In this document: piece by piece, positions 1 through 7,372 of the stretch | Numbering within the stretch: position 1 is the first letter of the stretch | How the letters are laid out: the number at the start of each line of letters is the position of its first letter | DNA from: Acidimicrobiia bacterium | GTDB taxonomy: Bacteria > Actinomycetota > Acidimicrobiia > Spongiisociales > SHLN01 | DNA: 29,668 nt | Direction of reading: 5' to 3' | Assembly: GCA_004283105.1 (NCBI GenBank) | Contig: SHLN01000003.1 | Coordinates: 1 to 29,668, forward strand | Program-made: the position numbers and the translations under genes | The notes under the pieces: generated by a model | Database searches by the model: none | Seen by the model: only the letters and a program-made list of their open reading frames with translations | Told to the model about the DNA's origin: nothing

Positions 1-1079
1 GCGCGGTCGGCGAGTCCTTCGGTCTGGAGGCGGATCTTGAAGTCGGACGGGCTGGTGGCATTGGCGAGGGCCTCGTCGTAGGTGATCTCGCCCCGGCGGA
101 GCAGCTCCATGATCGACTGATCGAACGTCTGCATGCCGTAGAAGTCGCCCTCCTCGATGACTTCCTTGATCTCGACGGTCTTGTCCTCGTCCACGATCCG
201 CTCATACACGCGGGGAGTCATCGTGAGAACCTCAACGGCCGGGATGCGCCCGACACCGTCGGCTTTGCGGACCAGCCGCTGGCTGACGATTCCCTGCAAG
301 CTGCCGGCGAGTCCCAGCCGGACCGCTTTGTGCTGGAACGGCGGGAAGAAGTCGAGGATCCGATTGATGGTCTCGGCCGCGTCGATGGTGTGGAGAGAGG
401 ACACGACCAGGTGACCGGTTTCAGCCGCCTGCAACGCCGCATCAACGGTTTCCCGGTCGCGCATCTCACCAATGAGGACGACGTCGGGATCCTGGCGGAG
501 TACGCGCCGGAGCGCCTGCGAGAAGTTGGCCGTGTCGACCCCGATCTCGCGCTGAGAAACGATGGCCATCTTGTCGGGGTGGAGCACCTCGATGGGGTCT
601 TCGATCGTGATGATGTTCACCCGCCGGGTGCTATTGATGTGGTCGATGACTGAGGCCATCGTTGTGGTCTTGCCCGAACCCGTCGGGCCGGTGACCAATA
701 TGAGACCGTGGCGCTTCTGGGCCATGTTCTTCAGTACCGGAGGAAGACCCAACTCGTCGAAGCTCTTCGAGGCCGGGGTGACCGAGCGCAGCACCAGACT
801 CACCGAGGTGCGCTGCCGGTACACGTTCACCCGGAAGCGTCCCAGGCTGGGCTTCCCATAGGCGAAGTCGGCCTCATGCTCCTCCCGGAAACTGGCCACT
901 GCCCGCGGGGGCATGATCCCCTGGGCATAGGACTCGACGTCTGAGGAAGTCAACGGAGGCAGGTCAATCGGCTGGAGCGCGCCATCGATACGGATGATCG
1001 GCGGTGAGCCGACCTTGAGGTGGAGATCCGAGCCGCGGACTTCCTGCAGCTTCGAAAGCAAATCGTCTAGTGAGGGCAC
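1..1079 (-). CDS. pilT: PilT-type twitching/secretion ATPase (3' end cut by window edge)
   Basis: Reading from a GTG at 1079, preceded by AGGAG seven bases upstream, gives about 359 codons before the window edge, close to the full PilT length (about 350 aa), so only the last residues are missing. It is a GspE/PilT secretion ATPase, the hexameric motor that retracts type IV pili. Visible motifs are the N-terminal GSDLHL segment typical of PilT, Walker A GPTGSGKTT at about residues 128-136, the Asp box ITIEDPIE, Walker B DPDVVLIGEMRD and the His box SSLHT. The PilT-specific AIRNLIRE retraction motif is not exact; the equivalent stretch reads RVYERIVDED. No pilin or pilus assembly gene is visible nearby, so the partner machine is unknown. 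The minus-strand HDAC-like gene lies upstream, separated by a heptamer repeat. Confidence 0.93.
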   Translation of the reverse strand, partial: MPSLDDLLSKLQEVRGSDLHLKVGSPPIIRIDGALQPIDLPPLTSSDVESYAQGIMPPRAVASFREEHEADFAYGKPSLGRFRVNVYRQRTSVSLVLRSVTPASKSFDELGLPPVLKNMAQKRHGLILVTGPTGSGKTTTMASVIDHINSTRRVNIITIEDPIEVLHPDKMAIVSQREIGVDTANFSQALRRVLRQDPDVVLIGEMRDRETVDAALQAAETGHLVVSSLHTIDAAETINRILDFFPPFQHKAVRLGLAGSLQGIVSQRLVRKADGVGRIPAVEVLTMTPRVYERIVDEDKTVEIKEVIEEGDFYGMQTFDQSIMELLRRGEITYDEALANATSPSDFKIRLQTEGLADR

Positions 1080-1150
1080 GTCGATACTCCTGGGTTCCGG
1101 TACTGGAGATGTATCGGACAGACGACCACGGCTCTGAAGTGGGAACTCGG

Positions 1151-1204
1151 CCAGCAACCAGCAACCAGCACCCAGCAACCAGCAACCAGCAACCAGCAAC
1201 CAGC
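1151..1204. repeat. Heptamer tandem array, unit CCAGCAA
   Basis: Seven consecutive 7-bp units CCAGCAA with one variant (CCAGCAC, third unit), followed by a partial eighth. It lies between the HDAC-like gene end and the pilT start and is not coding in any credible frame. It is one of five arrays of this kind in the window. Confidence 0.95.
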
Positions 1205-1208
1205 GGAC

Positions 1209-2213
1209 CTACCCCAGCTCTTCGGTCACCGCTTCGATGGCTTGCTCGAGGAATTGCCACGACGACTTCGGCGACGGGATCGGTTCTCCCGCCGGCGGGT
1301 GTCCGGCTGCCCCTTCCAGGGTCGCCGCCACAGACTGTTTGAGGGCAGCCAGGTTGTAGCCGCCCTCCAGGAAGAAGACGAGTCTCCCCGTTGGTGCAAG
1401 CTCGGCAGCCGTGCGGCCGAGAATTCCATAGTCGGCTTCGACCAAACGCAGGTCGGCGAGCGGATCGAGATTGTGGGCGTCGTACCCGGCGCTCACCAAC
1501 ACCCAGTCCGGCTCGGACTGTTCAATCATCGGCGCTAGCTGTTCCAACCCCTGCCGATAGGCGTCGCCGCCGGTGCCGGGAGGGAGAGGGATGTTGATGG
1601 TCGTGCCACGGGCCGGGCCCTCCCCCAGCTCGTCATGCCATCCCGTCCCCGGGTAGGCGGGGAACTGATGAAGCGACACATATTGAAGACGGGCCTCGTC
1701 GTAGAACATCGCCTGGGTTCCGTTGCCGTGGTGGACATCCCAATCGAGGATCGTCACCCGTTCTCCCTGCTCGATGAGGGAGGCGGCCAGGACGGCGATG
1801 TTGTTGAACAGACAGAACCCCATCGCCCGGGCGGCGAGCGCATGGTGGCCGGGCGGGCGAACGGTGAGAAAGGCGGCCTCCGCCTCGCCGTCCCTCAGTC
1901 GCCGCACAGCCTCGAAGCCGGCACCGGCTGCACGCAGTGACGCCCCCCACGAGTCCGGGACGGCTCCGGTGTCCGGATCGAGTTGGCCGCCGCCGGCCTT
2001 GCAGAACCCCTCGATGGCGGAGATGTATTCGGGTGAGTGAACCCGAGCGAGGTCGACCCGGGCGACCGGCTCCGGCTTCGCCTCCAGAATCTCGACCCCG
2101 GCGGCGGACCGCACCCCGGCCGCCACCGCGCCCAGGCGCTCGGGCCGCTCGGGGTGGCCGACGCCATTCGAGTGGTTCTCGAACAGCTCGTCGGTGAGAT
2201 GAAGCACTCGCAT
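1209..2213 (-). CDS. HDAC-family deacetylase (class II-like, AcuC/HdaH type)
   Basis: A zinc-dependent deacetylase of the histone deacetylase superfamily, about 334 aa, which is the usual length. In bacteria these act on acetylated polyamines, acetoin-related substrates or protein lysines; the substrate cannot be told here. Motifs appear in order: HPERPERL near residue 20, RPPGHH near 120 (the active-site His pair), DWDVHHGNGTQ near 158-168 with zinc ligands Asp and His, SAGYDAH near 242-248 with the third zinc ligand Asp, and EGGYN with the transition-state Tyr. All catalytic residues are present. The start is ATG 2213; an adjacent GTG at 2216 is possible. No clear ribosome site is seen. It is divergent from the NUDIX gene with only 26 bases between starts, so the two promoters must overlap. 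Confidence 0.93.
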   Translation of the reverse strand: MRVLHLTDELFENHSNGVGHPERPERLGAVAAGVRSAAGVEILEAKPEPVARVDLARVHSPEYISAIEGFCKAGGGQLDPDTGAVPDSWGASLRAAGAGFEAVRRLRDGEAEAAFLTVRPPGHHALAARAMGFCLFNNIAVLAASLIEQGERVTILDWDVHHGNGTQAMFYDEARLQYVSLHQFPAYPGTGWHDELGEGPARGTTINIPLPPGTGGDAYRQGLEQLAPMIEQSEPDWVLVSAGYDAHNLDPLADLRLVEADYGILGRTAAELAPTGRLVFFLEGGYNLAALKQSVAATLEGAAGHPPAGEPIPSPKSSWQFLEQAIEAVTEELG

Positions 2214-2239
2214 CACGGCTACTCTGCCACGACGAACCC

Positions 2240-2650
2240 ATGCGCAACGACTTCTCCGTAGGCGGCGTGGTCACCGACCCCGAGGGTCGCGTCGCCCTGA
2301 TCCGCACAACCAGCCTGGCCGGTGCCGCCGTGTGGGGCCTGCCAAAAGGCCACCCGAAGCCGGGCGAGACCGACCTCGAGGCGGCCAAGCGCGAAACGGA
2401 GGAGGAAACAGGCCTCACGGTCGTGTTCCATGAGCCCCTCGTCAAGACCGGCATCCACTACTGGTTCGTGGCACGAGACGGGGAGCGCGTCCACAAGCGG
2501 GTTGATTTCTACCGCATGCTGGCAGTCGGAGGAAGCCCTGAGGATCACGACGACGAGGTTGAGGAGGTTGCCCTCCTCGAACCGTCGGCGGCCCGGGCCA
2601 CCATCACATACGAGAATGAGAAGACGGTGCTGGACGGGGTGCTCGGCTGA
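2240..2650 (+). CDS. NUDIX hydrolase
   Basis: A 136-aa single-domain NUDIX pyrophosphohydrolase. The Nudix box is complete at residues 37-59: Gly37, Glu43, Arg51-Glu52, Glu55-Glu56, Gly58, with Thr53 at a position usually hydrophobic. The substrate is not predictable from this; the preceding GLPKGH stretch is found in diadenosine polyphosphate and MutT4-like members. In Mycobacterium a NUDIX gene (mutT4, Rv3908) sits at the matching place upstream of mviN-sigM, so this is probably the syntenic counterpart. The stop overlaps the next start (TGATG), indicating translational coupling to the GNAT gene. There is no Shine-Dalgarno; a TACTCT hexamer at 2220-2225 could be a -10 for a very short leader. 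Confidence 0.92.
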   Translation: MRNDFSVGGVVTDPEGRVALIRTTSLAGAAVWGLPKGHPKPGETDLEAAKRETEEETGLTVVFHEPLVKTGIHYWFVARDGERVHKRVDFYRMLAVGGSPEDHDDEVEEVALLEPSAARATITYENEKTVLDGVLG

Positions 2651-3372
2651 TGCGGGTGCGAGGAGAGTGGCCCAATCCCATCGTCATCCGCAGGGGATGG
2701 GCGCGCGCCGTGGCGAGGCCATGGAATAGCTCCCGGACCGACGCCCACGTGCGGCTCGAGCGAGGCTCGGCCCGGTTTCTCACCGAGGCAGCCGAGCACG
2801 TGCTCGGCCTCGGAGCAACTGCCGTCATCTCACCACCGCTCATGGCCGGCACCCGGCTCGTGTGGAAGGAGGCCGGCTTCGAGCCCTACACGACCCTCGC
2901 CCTCCTTCGCCGCGTCCTCGACGGGAGGGAGGGTGTGGCCGAGGCGCTGCGAACGGTGACCGACACGGAGTGGCGCCGGGTCGTGGCAATCGATGCAGCC
3001 GCCTTCGGGGACACGTGGAAGGCCGAGTTGCCCGCCTTGCTCGAAGCGCTCACCTCGGCCTCGAAGAGCGTCATCCTCGGGATCGACGACCCGGCCACCT
3101 CTGCGCTGGTGGGGTACGCCATCGTGGCGTGCTCGGCAGAGACCGGCTATCTCCAGCGGATCGCAGTAGATCCAAGCTTTCATCGCCGCGGCGTGGCCCG
3201 CGCTCTTACCCGGGCAGCCCATACCTGGTGCCTCCGGAGGGGAGCCCGATCCGTCATCCTCAACACGAAGCCCGACAACGAGGCCGCCCTCGCCCTCTAC
3301 CGCTCCGAGGGATACACGATCCTGCCCGAGCGCCTCGAACTGCTCCAGTACTCCGGAGGCCGACCGGAGTGA
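2650..3372 (+). CDS. GNAT-family N-acetyltransferase with degenerate N-terminal half
   Basis: A 240-aa protein whose C-terminal half (about residues 100-235) is a standard GNAT fold: beta-4 and motif A read LQRIAVDPSFHRRGVARAL, with the acetyl-CoA pyrophosphate loop RRGVAR, and motif B contains NEAALALYRSEGY. The N-terminal part (about 40-90) ends in TRLVWKEAGFEPYTTLAL, which looks like motif B of another GNAT unit without a recognisable motif A, so the protein may descend from a tandem GNAT with one dead copy. The acceptor substrate is unknown. It starts one base inside the NUDIX stop, so the two products are made together. It is not a good match to the two-domain mycothiol synthase MshD, which keeps both halves and is longer. 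Confidence 0.85.
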   Translation: MRVRGEWPNPIVIRRGWARAVARPWNSSRTDAHVRLERGSARFLTEAAEHVLGLGATAVISPPLMAGTRLVWKEAGFEPYTTLALLRRVLDGREGVAEALRTVTDTEWRRVVAIDAAAFGDTWKAELPALLEALTSASKSVILGIDDPATSALVGYAIVACSAETGYLQRIAVDPSFHRRGVARALTRAAHTWCLRRGARSVILNTKPDNEAALALYRSEGYTILPERLELLQYSGGRPE

Positions 3373-3383
3373 GTCGATTCCGG

Positions 3384-3405
3384 CCGTTGACCGTTGACGG
3401 TTGAC
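3384..3405. repeat. Heptamer tandem array, unit CCGTTGA
   Basis: Three consecutive units: CCGTTGA, CCGTTGA, CGGTTGA, plus a trailing C. It lies in the 83-bp gap between the GNAT stop and the DegV start. It is the shortest of the five arrays, and three copies alone would be weak evidence without the others. Confidence 0.7.
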
Positions 3406-3443
3406 TATCCCCCCGGCGATCCACCGGAACCGGCTCGAGGAAC

Positions 3444-3449
3444 TAGCTT
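3444..3449 (+). promoter_or_regulatory. Candidate -10 (TAGCTT) for leaderless degV transcript
   Basis: TAGCTT fits the actinobacterial -10 pattern TANNNT and ends six bases before the DegV ATG. That would place the transcription start at or next to the start codon. The DegV gene has no ribosome site at normal spacing, which agrees with a leaderless message. No convincing -35 is seen. Confidence 0.4.
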
Positions 3450-3455
3450 TCGGTA

Positions 3456-4277
3456 ATGATCCGCATCGTTACCGACTCGTCGAGCGACCTATCGCCGACG
3501 GTGGCGGCCGAGCACCACATTGAGGTCGTGCCCCTCACCATCCGGTTCGGGGAGGAGGAGTTCGTCGACCGCCGTGACCTCAGCGCCGCAGAATTCTGGG
3601 ACCGTCTCGCAACCGCACCAGAGTTGCCGACGACAGCAGCCCCGTCCATTGGTGCCTTCCAACAGGCGTTCGAGTCCCTGGCGGCCGAGGGGGCCGAGGG
3701 TGTGGTGGCCATCTTGATCAGCGAAGGATTGAGCGCGACGTATCGGTCGGCAGTACTGGCCGCCCAGGACGCATCGATCCCGGTGAGGGTGATCGACTCG
3801 GGGACTGCATCGATACCGCTCGGATTGACGGCCGTCGCAGCGGCCGATGCCGCCCGGCTCGGCGCCGACCTCGACGACGTGGCCGACGCGGTTGCCGGCG
3901 CTAAGGCCGACCTGCTTGCGACGCTCGATACCCTCGACAACCTCAAGCGGGGCGGGCGGATCGGGGCAGCCGGAGCCTTCTTCGGCGGTCTCCTCAACGT
4001 CAAGCCGCTCATCACGTTCCGCGACGGATCGGTGGCAGCGGCCGGGCGCGTGAGGACGCGCCGCAAGGCGCTCGAGGCCCTGCTCGACTGGTTATCGGCC
4101 CGGGAGAACCTCACCCGCCTCGGCATCGTGCACGGCAACGCCCCCGACATCGACGATTTCGTCGCCCTCGTCGCTGAACGGGCCACCGACGTGCCAACGC
4201 TCGTGCAACTGGCCGGGCCGGTCATAGGGACCCACGCCGGTGCCGGGTTCGTGGGCCTCGCCGTGACCCACACCTGA
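3456..4277 (+). CDS. DegV-family fatty-acid-binding protein
   Basis: A 273-aa DegV protein, the usual length. Members bind a fatty acid; related FakB proteins present fatty acids to the kinase FakA for phosphorylation. Diagnostic stretches are the N-terminal MIRIVTDSSSDLS, the PTTAAPSIGAFQQAF segment, the DSGTASIPLGL segment and the strongly conserved LDNLKRGGRIG followed by LLNVKPLI. No FakA-like kinase is visible in the window, so a kinase partner would have to be elsewhere. The gene is followed after one base by the pseudokinase gene, implying one transcript. The true FakB role in this organism is inference. Confidence 0.93.
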   Translation: MIRIVTDSSSDLSPTVAAEHHIEVVPLTIRFGEEEFVDRRDLSAAEFWDRLATAPELPTTAAPSIGAFQQAFESLAAEGAEGVVAILISEGLSATYRSAVLAAQDASIPVRVIDSGTASIPLGLTAVAAADAARLGADLDDVADAVAGAKADLLATLDTLDNLKRGGRIGAAGAFFGGLLNVKPLITFRDGSVAAAGRVRTRRKALEALLDWLSARENLTRLGIVHGNAPDIDDFVALVAERATDVPTLVQLAGPVIGTHAGAGFVGLAVTHT

Positions 4278-4278
4278 C

Positions 4279-5589
4279 GTGGCCGCCACCCTCCCCACCC
4301 GATATCAACTGGAAATCCGCCTCGGCCGCGATCACGATGTCGAAGAGTGGCTGGCGACGGACCTGACCCTCGACCGGCCGGTCCTCGTGCGCATGCTCGG
4401 CCCGGAAGTGGACGCCACGCGCCGAAAGCGATTCCTCGCCGACGTACGCTCCCTGGCCTCCGTTACCCATCCTCACCTTCTCGAGGTCTATGCGGCCGGG
4501 ACCGACGGGGAACACACATGGATGGTTGCCGAGTGGGCGGGAGGGGTATCCGTCGCCGACCGGATCAAGGCCGGAACCCCCATGCCGGTGGTTGAGTTCC
4601 TACCGAACGCGGCCGGCCTGGCCGACGCCCTGGCAGAATTGCACGCCCTCGGCACCGTCCACGGTGCCATCGGACCGGATGCCATCAGCTTCTCGACGGC
4701 CCACCCGGCCAAGCTCATGTCGTTCGCCCGGCCCGATCGTGGCCAGAGCCCCGAAGCCGATGTCGCCGACCTGGCGCGGACGCTCGAAGCGGCCATCACC
4801 GGGCTAGAAGGGAACGCTCCCCCACCATCACAGCTCAACGATGCCCTGGATCGCTCGGTAGACACGGCGCTGGCCGAGGCCAGGGCCGGATCACTCTCCG
4901 CCGCCGAACTGGCTGCCCGGCTCCAGGCGGCCCCGACGGCGCGCCGTCCCGCGCGCTCGTCCCGCTGGTCCTGGCGATGGGCGATCCCGGCCCTCATTCT
5001 CGGCCTTGTCGCCCTGGTCACAACGCTGTTCGGGCCGTTTCGCCGCTCGGAGGCCGAGCCTCCCTTCGCCCTGCCAGACCCCCCCACCACTACGGTTCCC
5101 CCCACGACAACCACGACCACCACCCTGCCCGACATCCGGGTGATCGTCGTGGACGTGCTCGACCCGTCCCAGGACGGGGAACGGGACGGTGAGTTGCCGA
5201 ATCTCACCGACGGCGATACGGCTACCGCTTGGCGAACCGAGCGGTACTTCGCCCCCATCTCCCTCATCAAGCCGGGGGTGGGGGTGACCTTCGTTCTCGA
5301 CCAGAGCCCGGGGAGTATGGAATTCGATGCGAGCGGGGGGACGAGTTTCGAGATCCGCTGGGCTGCGACGTTCCCCGACGACCTGGAAGGATGGGAAACA
5401 ATCAACTCAGGGTTGGTGACCGCCGATCCGGCCGCGCCGTTTGGAACGATAAGCGTCGACGTTCCTGCCCGGGCCGGCGGATTCTGGCTTCTTTGGCTGA
5501 CCGATCTCGCCTTCCAGGGTCAATCCGACGACGATCCGCCCCGCGATTTCTTCTACTCGTTCGTATTCGAAGTACGGTTCTCGCCGTGA
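4279..5589 (+). CDS. Membrane pseudokinase with discoidin-like outer domain (MurJ C-terminal-half homologue)
   Basis: A 436-aa protein from GTG 4279. Residues 8-215 resemble a Ser/Thr kinase fold but lack the catalytic set: the glycine loop is absent, the VAIK lysine position reads VLVRML (Arg38), the HRD loop reads HGAIGPD (128-134) and no DFG is present. Residues 233-252 form one transmembrane helix. A Pro/Thr linker (265-283) leads to an extracytoplasmic discoidin-like domain (290-436) with NLTDGDTATAWRTERY. The same kinase-like, helix, discoidin-like order forms the C-terminal part of mycobacterial MurJ/MviN (Rv3910), which also sits directly before sigM. Here the flippase helices are missing, and upstream is DegV. 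Its stop overlaps the sigM start (GTGA). A scaffold or phospho-signal role at the wall-precursor machinery is inference. Confidence 0.85.
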   Translation: MAATLPTRYQLEIRLGRDHDVEEWLATDLTLDRPVLVRMLGPEVDATRRKRFLADVRSLASVTHPHLLEVYAAGTDGEHTWMVAEWAGGVSVADRIKAGTPMPVVEFLPNAAGLADALAELHALGTVHGAIGPDAISFSTAHPAKLMSFARPDRGQSPEADVADLARTLEAAITGLEGNAPPPSQLNDALDRSVDTALAEARAGSLSAAELAARLQAAPTARRPARSSRWSWRWAIPALILGLVALVTTLFGPFRRSEAEPPFALPDPPTTTVPPTTTTTTTLPDIRVIVVDVLDPSQDGERDGELPNLTDGDTATAWRTERYFAPISLIKPGVGVTFVLDQSPGSMEFDASGGTSFEIRWAATFPDDLEGWETINSGLVTADPAAPFGTISVDVPARAGGFWLLWLTDLAFQGQSDDDPPRDFFYSFVFEVRFSP

Positions 5590-6152
5590 ACAGAGACATC
5601 GAGCTCCTCGACCGCTTTCTCGGCGGCGATCAGGAGGCGTTCAACGAATTGATGCGGGCTCATGAAGACCGGGTGTTTGCCATCGCCCTGCGAATGATGC
5701 GCAATCGCGACGCGGCCCTCGACGCCGCGCAGGAGACGTTCCTGACGCTCTATCGAAAAGCCGACCGGTTCCATCGTCAATCAGCATTCTCAACGTGGCT
5801 CTACCGGGTCACCATCAACACCTGCTACGACCAGCTCCGCAAGCAGAAACGCCGCCAGGCCGATGCCCTCCCGGAAACGAACGACCCGGCCGACCCGCAC
5901 TCTCAGGACGAGTTGGTGGGCGCCGAGCTCCGGCCCGACCTCGCCAGGGCGTTGGCCGCCCTTCCGGACGACTTCCGCACGGCCGTCGTCCTGTCCGACT
6001 TCGAGGGCAACTCCCTCGAGACGGTGGCGGAGATCCTCGAGGTTCCGATCGGCACGGTGAAGTCACGTCTGTTCCGGGGACGGCGCTTATTGGCGCAGAA
6101 GCTCGGGAACCTTTCTGCCAACCCGGAGCCTCAAAGGAATGAGCATGGATAA
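5586..6152 (+). CDS. sigM: ECF RNA polymerase sigma factor, SigM-type
   Basis: A 188-aa ECF sigma factor. The GTG start at 5586 overlaps the pseudokinase stop as GTGA; longer readings in this frame run back through the upstream gene and are not credible. Region 2 spans about residues 12-82 (core-binding and -10 recognition, with DAAQETFLTLYRKADRF and FSTWLYRVTINTCYDQLRK) and region 4 about 125-178 (helix-turn-helix with LETVAEILEVPIGTVKSRLFRGR). There is no C-terminal extension. The place between a MurJ-type pseudokinase and an anti-sigma/trxB/trxA set is that of mycobacterial sigM (Rv3911), so the assignment rests on family plus synteny. In Mycobacterium SigM responds to envelope or redox signals; the signal here is unknown. 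Confidence 0.93.
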   Translation: MNRDIELLDRFLGGDQEAFNELMRAHEDRVFAIALRMMRNRDAALDAAQETFLTLYRKADRFHRQSAFSTWLYRVTINTCYDQLRKQKRRQADALPETNDPADPHSQDELVGAELRPDLARALAALPDDFRTAVVLSDFEGNSLETVAEILEVPIGTVKSRLFRGRRLLAQKLGNLSANPEPQRNEHG

Positions 6153-7047
6153 GTACGACCCCGACCTCATCTTCGATCTGGCCGCCGGGAACCTTCCCGA
6201 AGCGGAAGCTCGCGCCGCCGAGGCGTCACTGTCCGCCGAGGGCCGGGCAGAACTCGCCGCCCAGCGGACCGTTCTCGCCGCCATCGACAACACCCCACCC
6301 GTCGCCATGACCGACATCGAGCGGGCCCGGCTGCACCGGTCCGTCGCCTCTGCCATCTCAGAAACCACCCGTGAGCTGAGTCCGGTCGCCGTGGCGGCCC
6401 GCCCTGTCCCGACAAGTCGTCCGGGCCGGACCGGGATCTTCGTACGGTGGGCGTCGGCGGCCGCCGCTGCCGCCATGCTCGTCGGTGTCGTGGCGGTCGG
6501 ATCTCAGCTCGGAGGGCTCGGCGGTTCGAGTGACTCGGCCGACACCATTGCTAACGCGGATGTTGTTGCTGCCACTTCGACGATCGCTTTCAGCGGTGGC
6601 GACGCCCTCTCAGGTAGTGCTCCGGATCAGGAAAGCGGATTGATCACCGGGGATGGCTCGGACTCAGCGGGGTCGGACACCGGGGCACCGCCCGAGGACT
6701 CCGACTTCCTCGGGGTTACCGAAGAGCTCCAGGAAGCTCCCCCGCTCAGAGAAGCAGCGGACAAGTCGGACCTCGCAGAAGTGACCGCCTGGTTGCTCAA
6801 TGCCAGACGCGAGACCCCGCTCCTGGATCCGATCGAGGATGTCACGGCGCTGCCCTGTTATGACGTTGCCGCCGAAGACGACGACCTCGACATCGCCGAC
6901 GGCTTCCTCGTCGAATACGTCGATGCTGCCTCAGGAGCAACGCTGCAGGGCATCGCCTACGCCGACCCCGGCACGGACACCGTCCAACCGCTCATCCGGG
7001 TGTACGACTACCTCACTTGCGAGCCGGTTGTCGCCAGCACCGACTGA
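6145..7047 (+). CDS. Membrane anti-sigma factor, partner of SigM
   Basis: About 300 aa with a cytoplasmic N-terminal part that has the look of a RskA/RsmA-like sigma-binding region (DLIFDLAAGNLPEAEAR), one transmembrane helix (about residues 104-123) and a long extracytoplasmic part: a low-complexity Gly/Ser/Asp stretch, then a folded domain. There is no HxxxCxxC zinc motif, so it is not a ZAS-type anti-sigma. The only two cysteines (238 and 292) are both outside the membrane. Two ATGs are possible, 6139 and 6145; the AAGGA at 6134-6138 abuts the first but is six bases from the second, so 6145 is preferred. The start overlaps the sigM stop, fitting coupled synthesis of sigma and its inhibitor. 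Sigma binding is inferred from position. Confidence 0.85.
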   Translation: MDKYDPDLIFDLAAGNLPEAEARAAEASLSAEGRAELAAQRTVLAAIDNTPPVAMTDIERARLHRSVASAISETTRELSPVAVAARPVPTSRPGRTGIFVRWASAAAAAAMLVGVVAVGSQLGGLGGSSDSADTIANADVVAATSTIAFSGGDALSGSAPDQESGLITGDGSDSAGSDTGAPPEDSDFLGVTEELQEAPPLREAADKSDLAEVTAWLLNARRETPLLDPIEDVTALPCYDVAAEDDDLDIADGFLVEYVDAASGATLQGIAYADPGTDTVQPLIRVYDYLTCEPVVASTD

Positions 7048-7084
7048 GGGGCCGCCCGCATCACCCGCTAGCATCGCGCGGGCA

Positions 7085-7372
7085 ATGGATGACTTTCCTA
7101 TCAAACTGGCCGACCTGCTCGAGGGCGTGGCCGGCAAAGTCCGGGCGCTGACCGTTGATCGCGTCGCGCAATGGACCAAGATGCTGGCACTCGGGATGGT
7201 CGCCGTCACGCTCGGCTTGCTCGCCGTTCTGTTCCTGATCATCGGTCTGTTCCGGCTCCTGTCCTCGGTCATCGGAGTCACCCCCACATACGCAGTGCTC
7301 GCGGGAATCTTCCTCGTCGCTGGTGCGTTCCTCTGGGTCATGCGAACAAAACCTCCGAAGGAAGATGCATGA
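7085..7372 (+). CDS. Small two-helix membrane protein (holin-X/superfamily III-like)
   Basis: A 95-aa protein with a short N-terminal amphipathic part, two hydrophobic helices (about residues 34-60 and 66-85) and a positively charged tail ending KPPKEDA. It resembles the small actinobacterial 'Holin-X' type membrane proteins, but no phage gene is nearby and a lysis role is not supported. Its stop overlaps the trxB start (ATGA). There is no Shine-Dalgarno; a TAGCAT hexamer at 7069-7074 lies ten bases before the ATG, so a nearly leaderless message is possible. The start also abuts a GCCCGC/GCGGGC inverted repeat (7054-7059 with 7078-7083). The function is unknown. Confidence 0.75.
   Translation: MDDFPIKLADLLEGVAGKVRALTVDRVAQWTKMLALGMVAVTLGLLAVLFLIIGLFRLLSSVIGVTPTYAVLAGIFLVAGAFLWVMRTKPPKEDA

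Noticed and set aside
964..1260. Frame encoding LVAGCWL repeats on the minus strand
   Set aside because: It is the heptamer array translated; seven bases repeated give a seven-residue repeat, and it overlaps pilT and the deacetylase gene.
1633..2454. 273-codon minus-strand frame overlapping the deacetylase and NUDIX starts
   Set aside because: It is a shadow frame typical of high GC DNA; the overlapping deacetylase has all family motifs.
7054..7083. GCCCGC/GCGGGC inverted repeat abutting the start of the 95-aa membrane gene
   Set aside because: Six-base GC arms with an 18-base loop are common by chance at this GC content; noted but not called regulatory.
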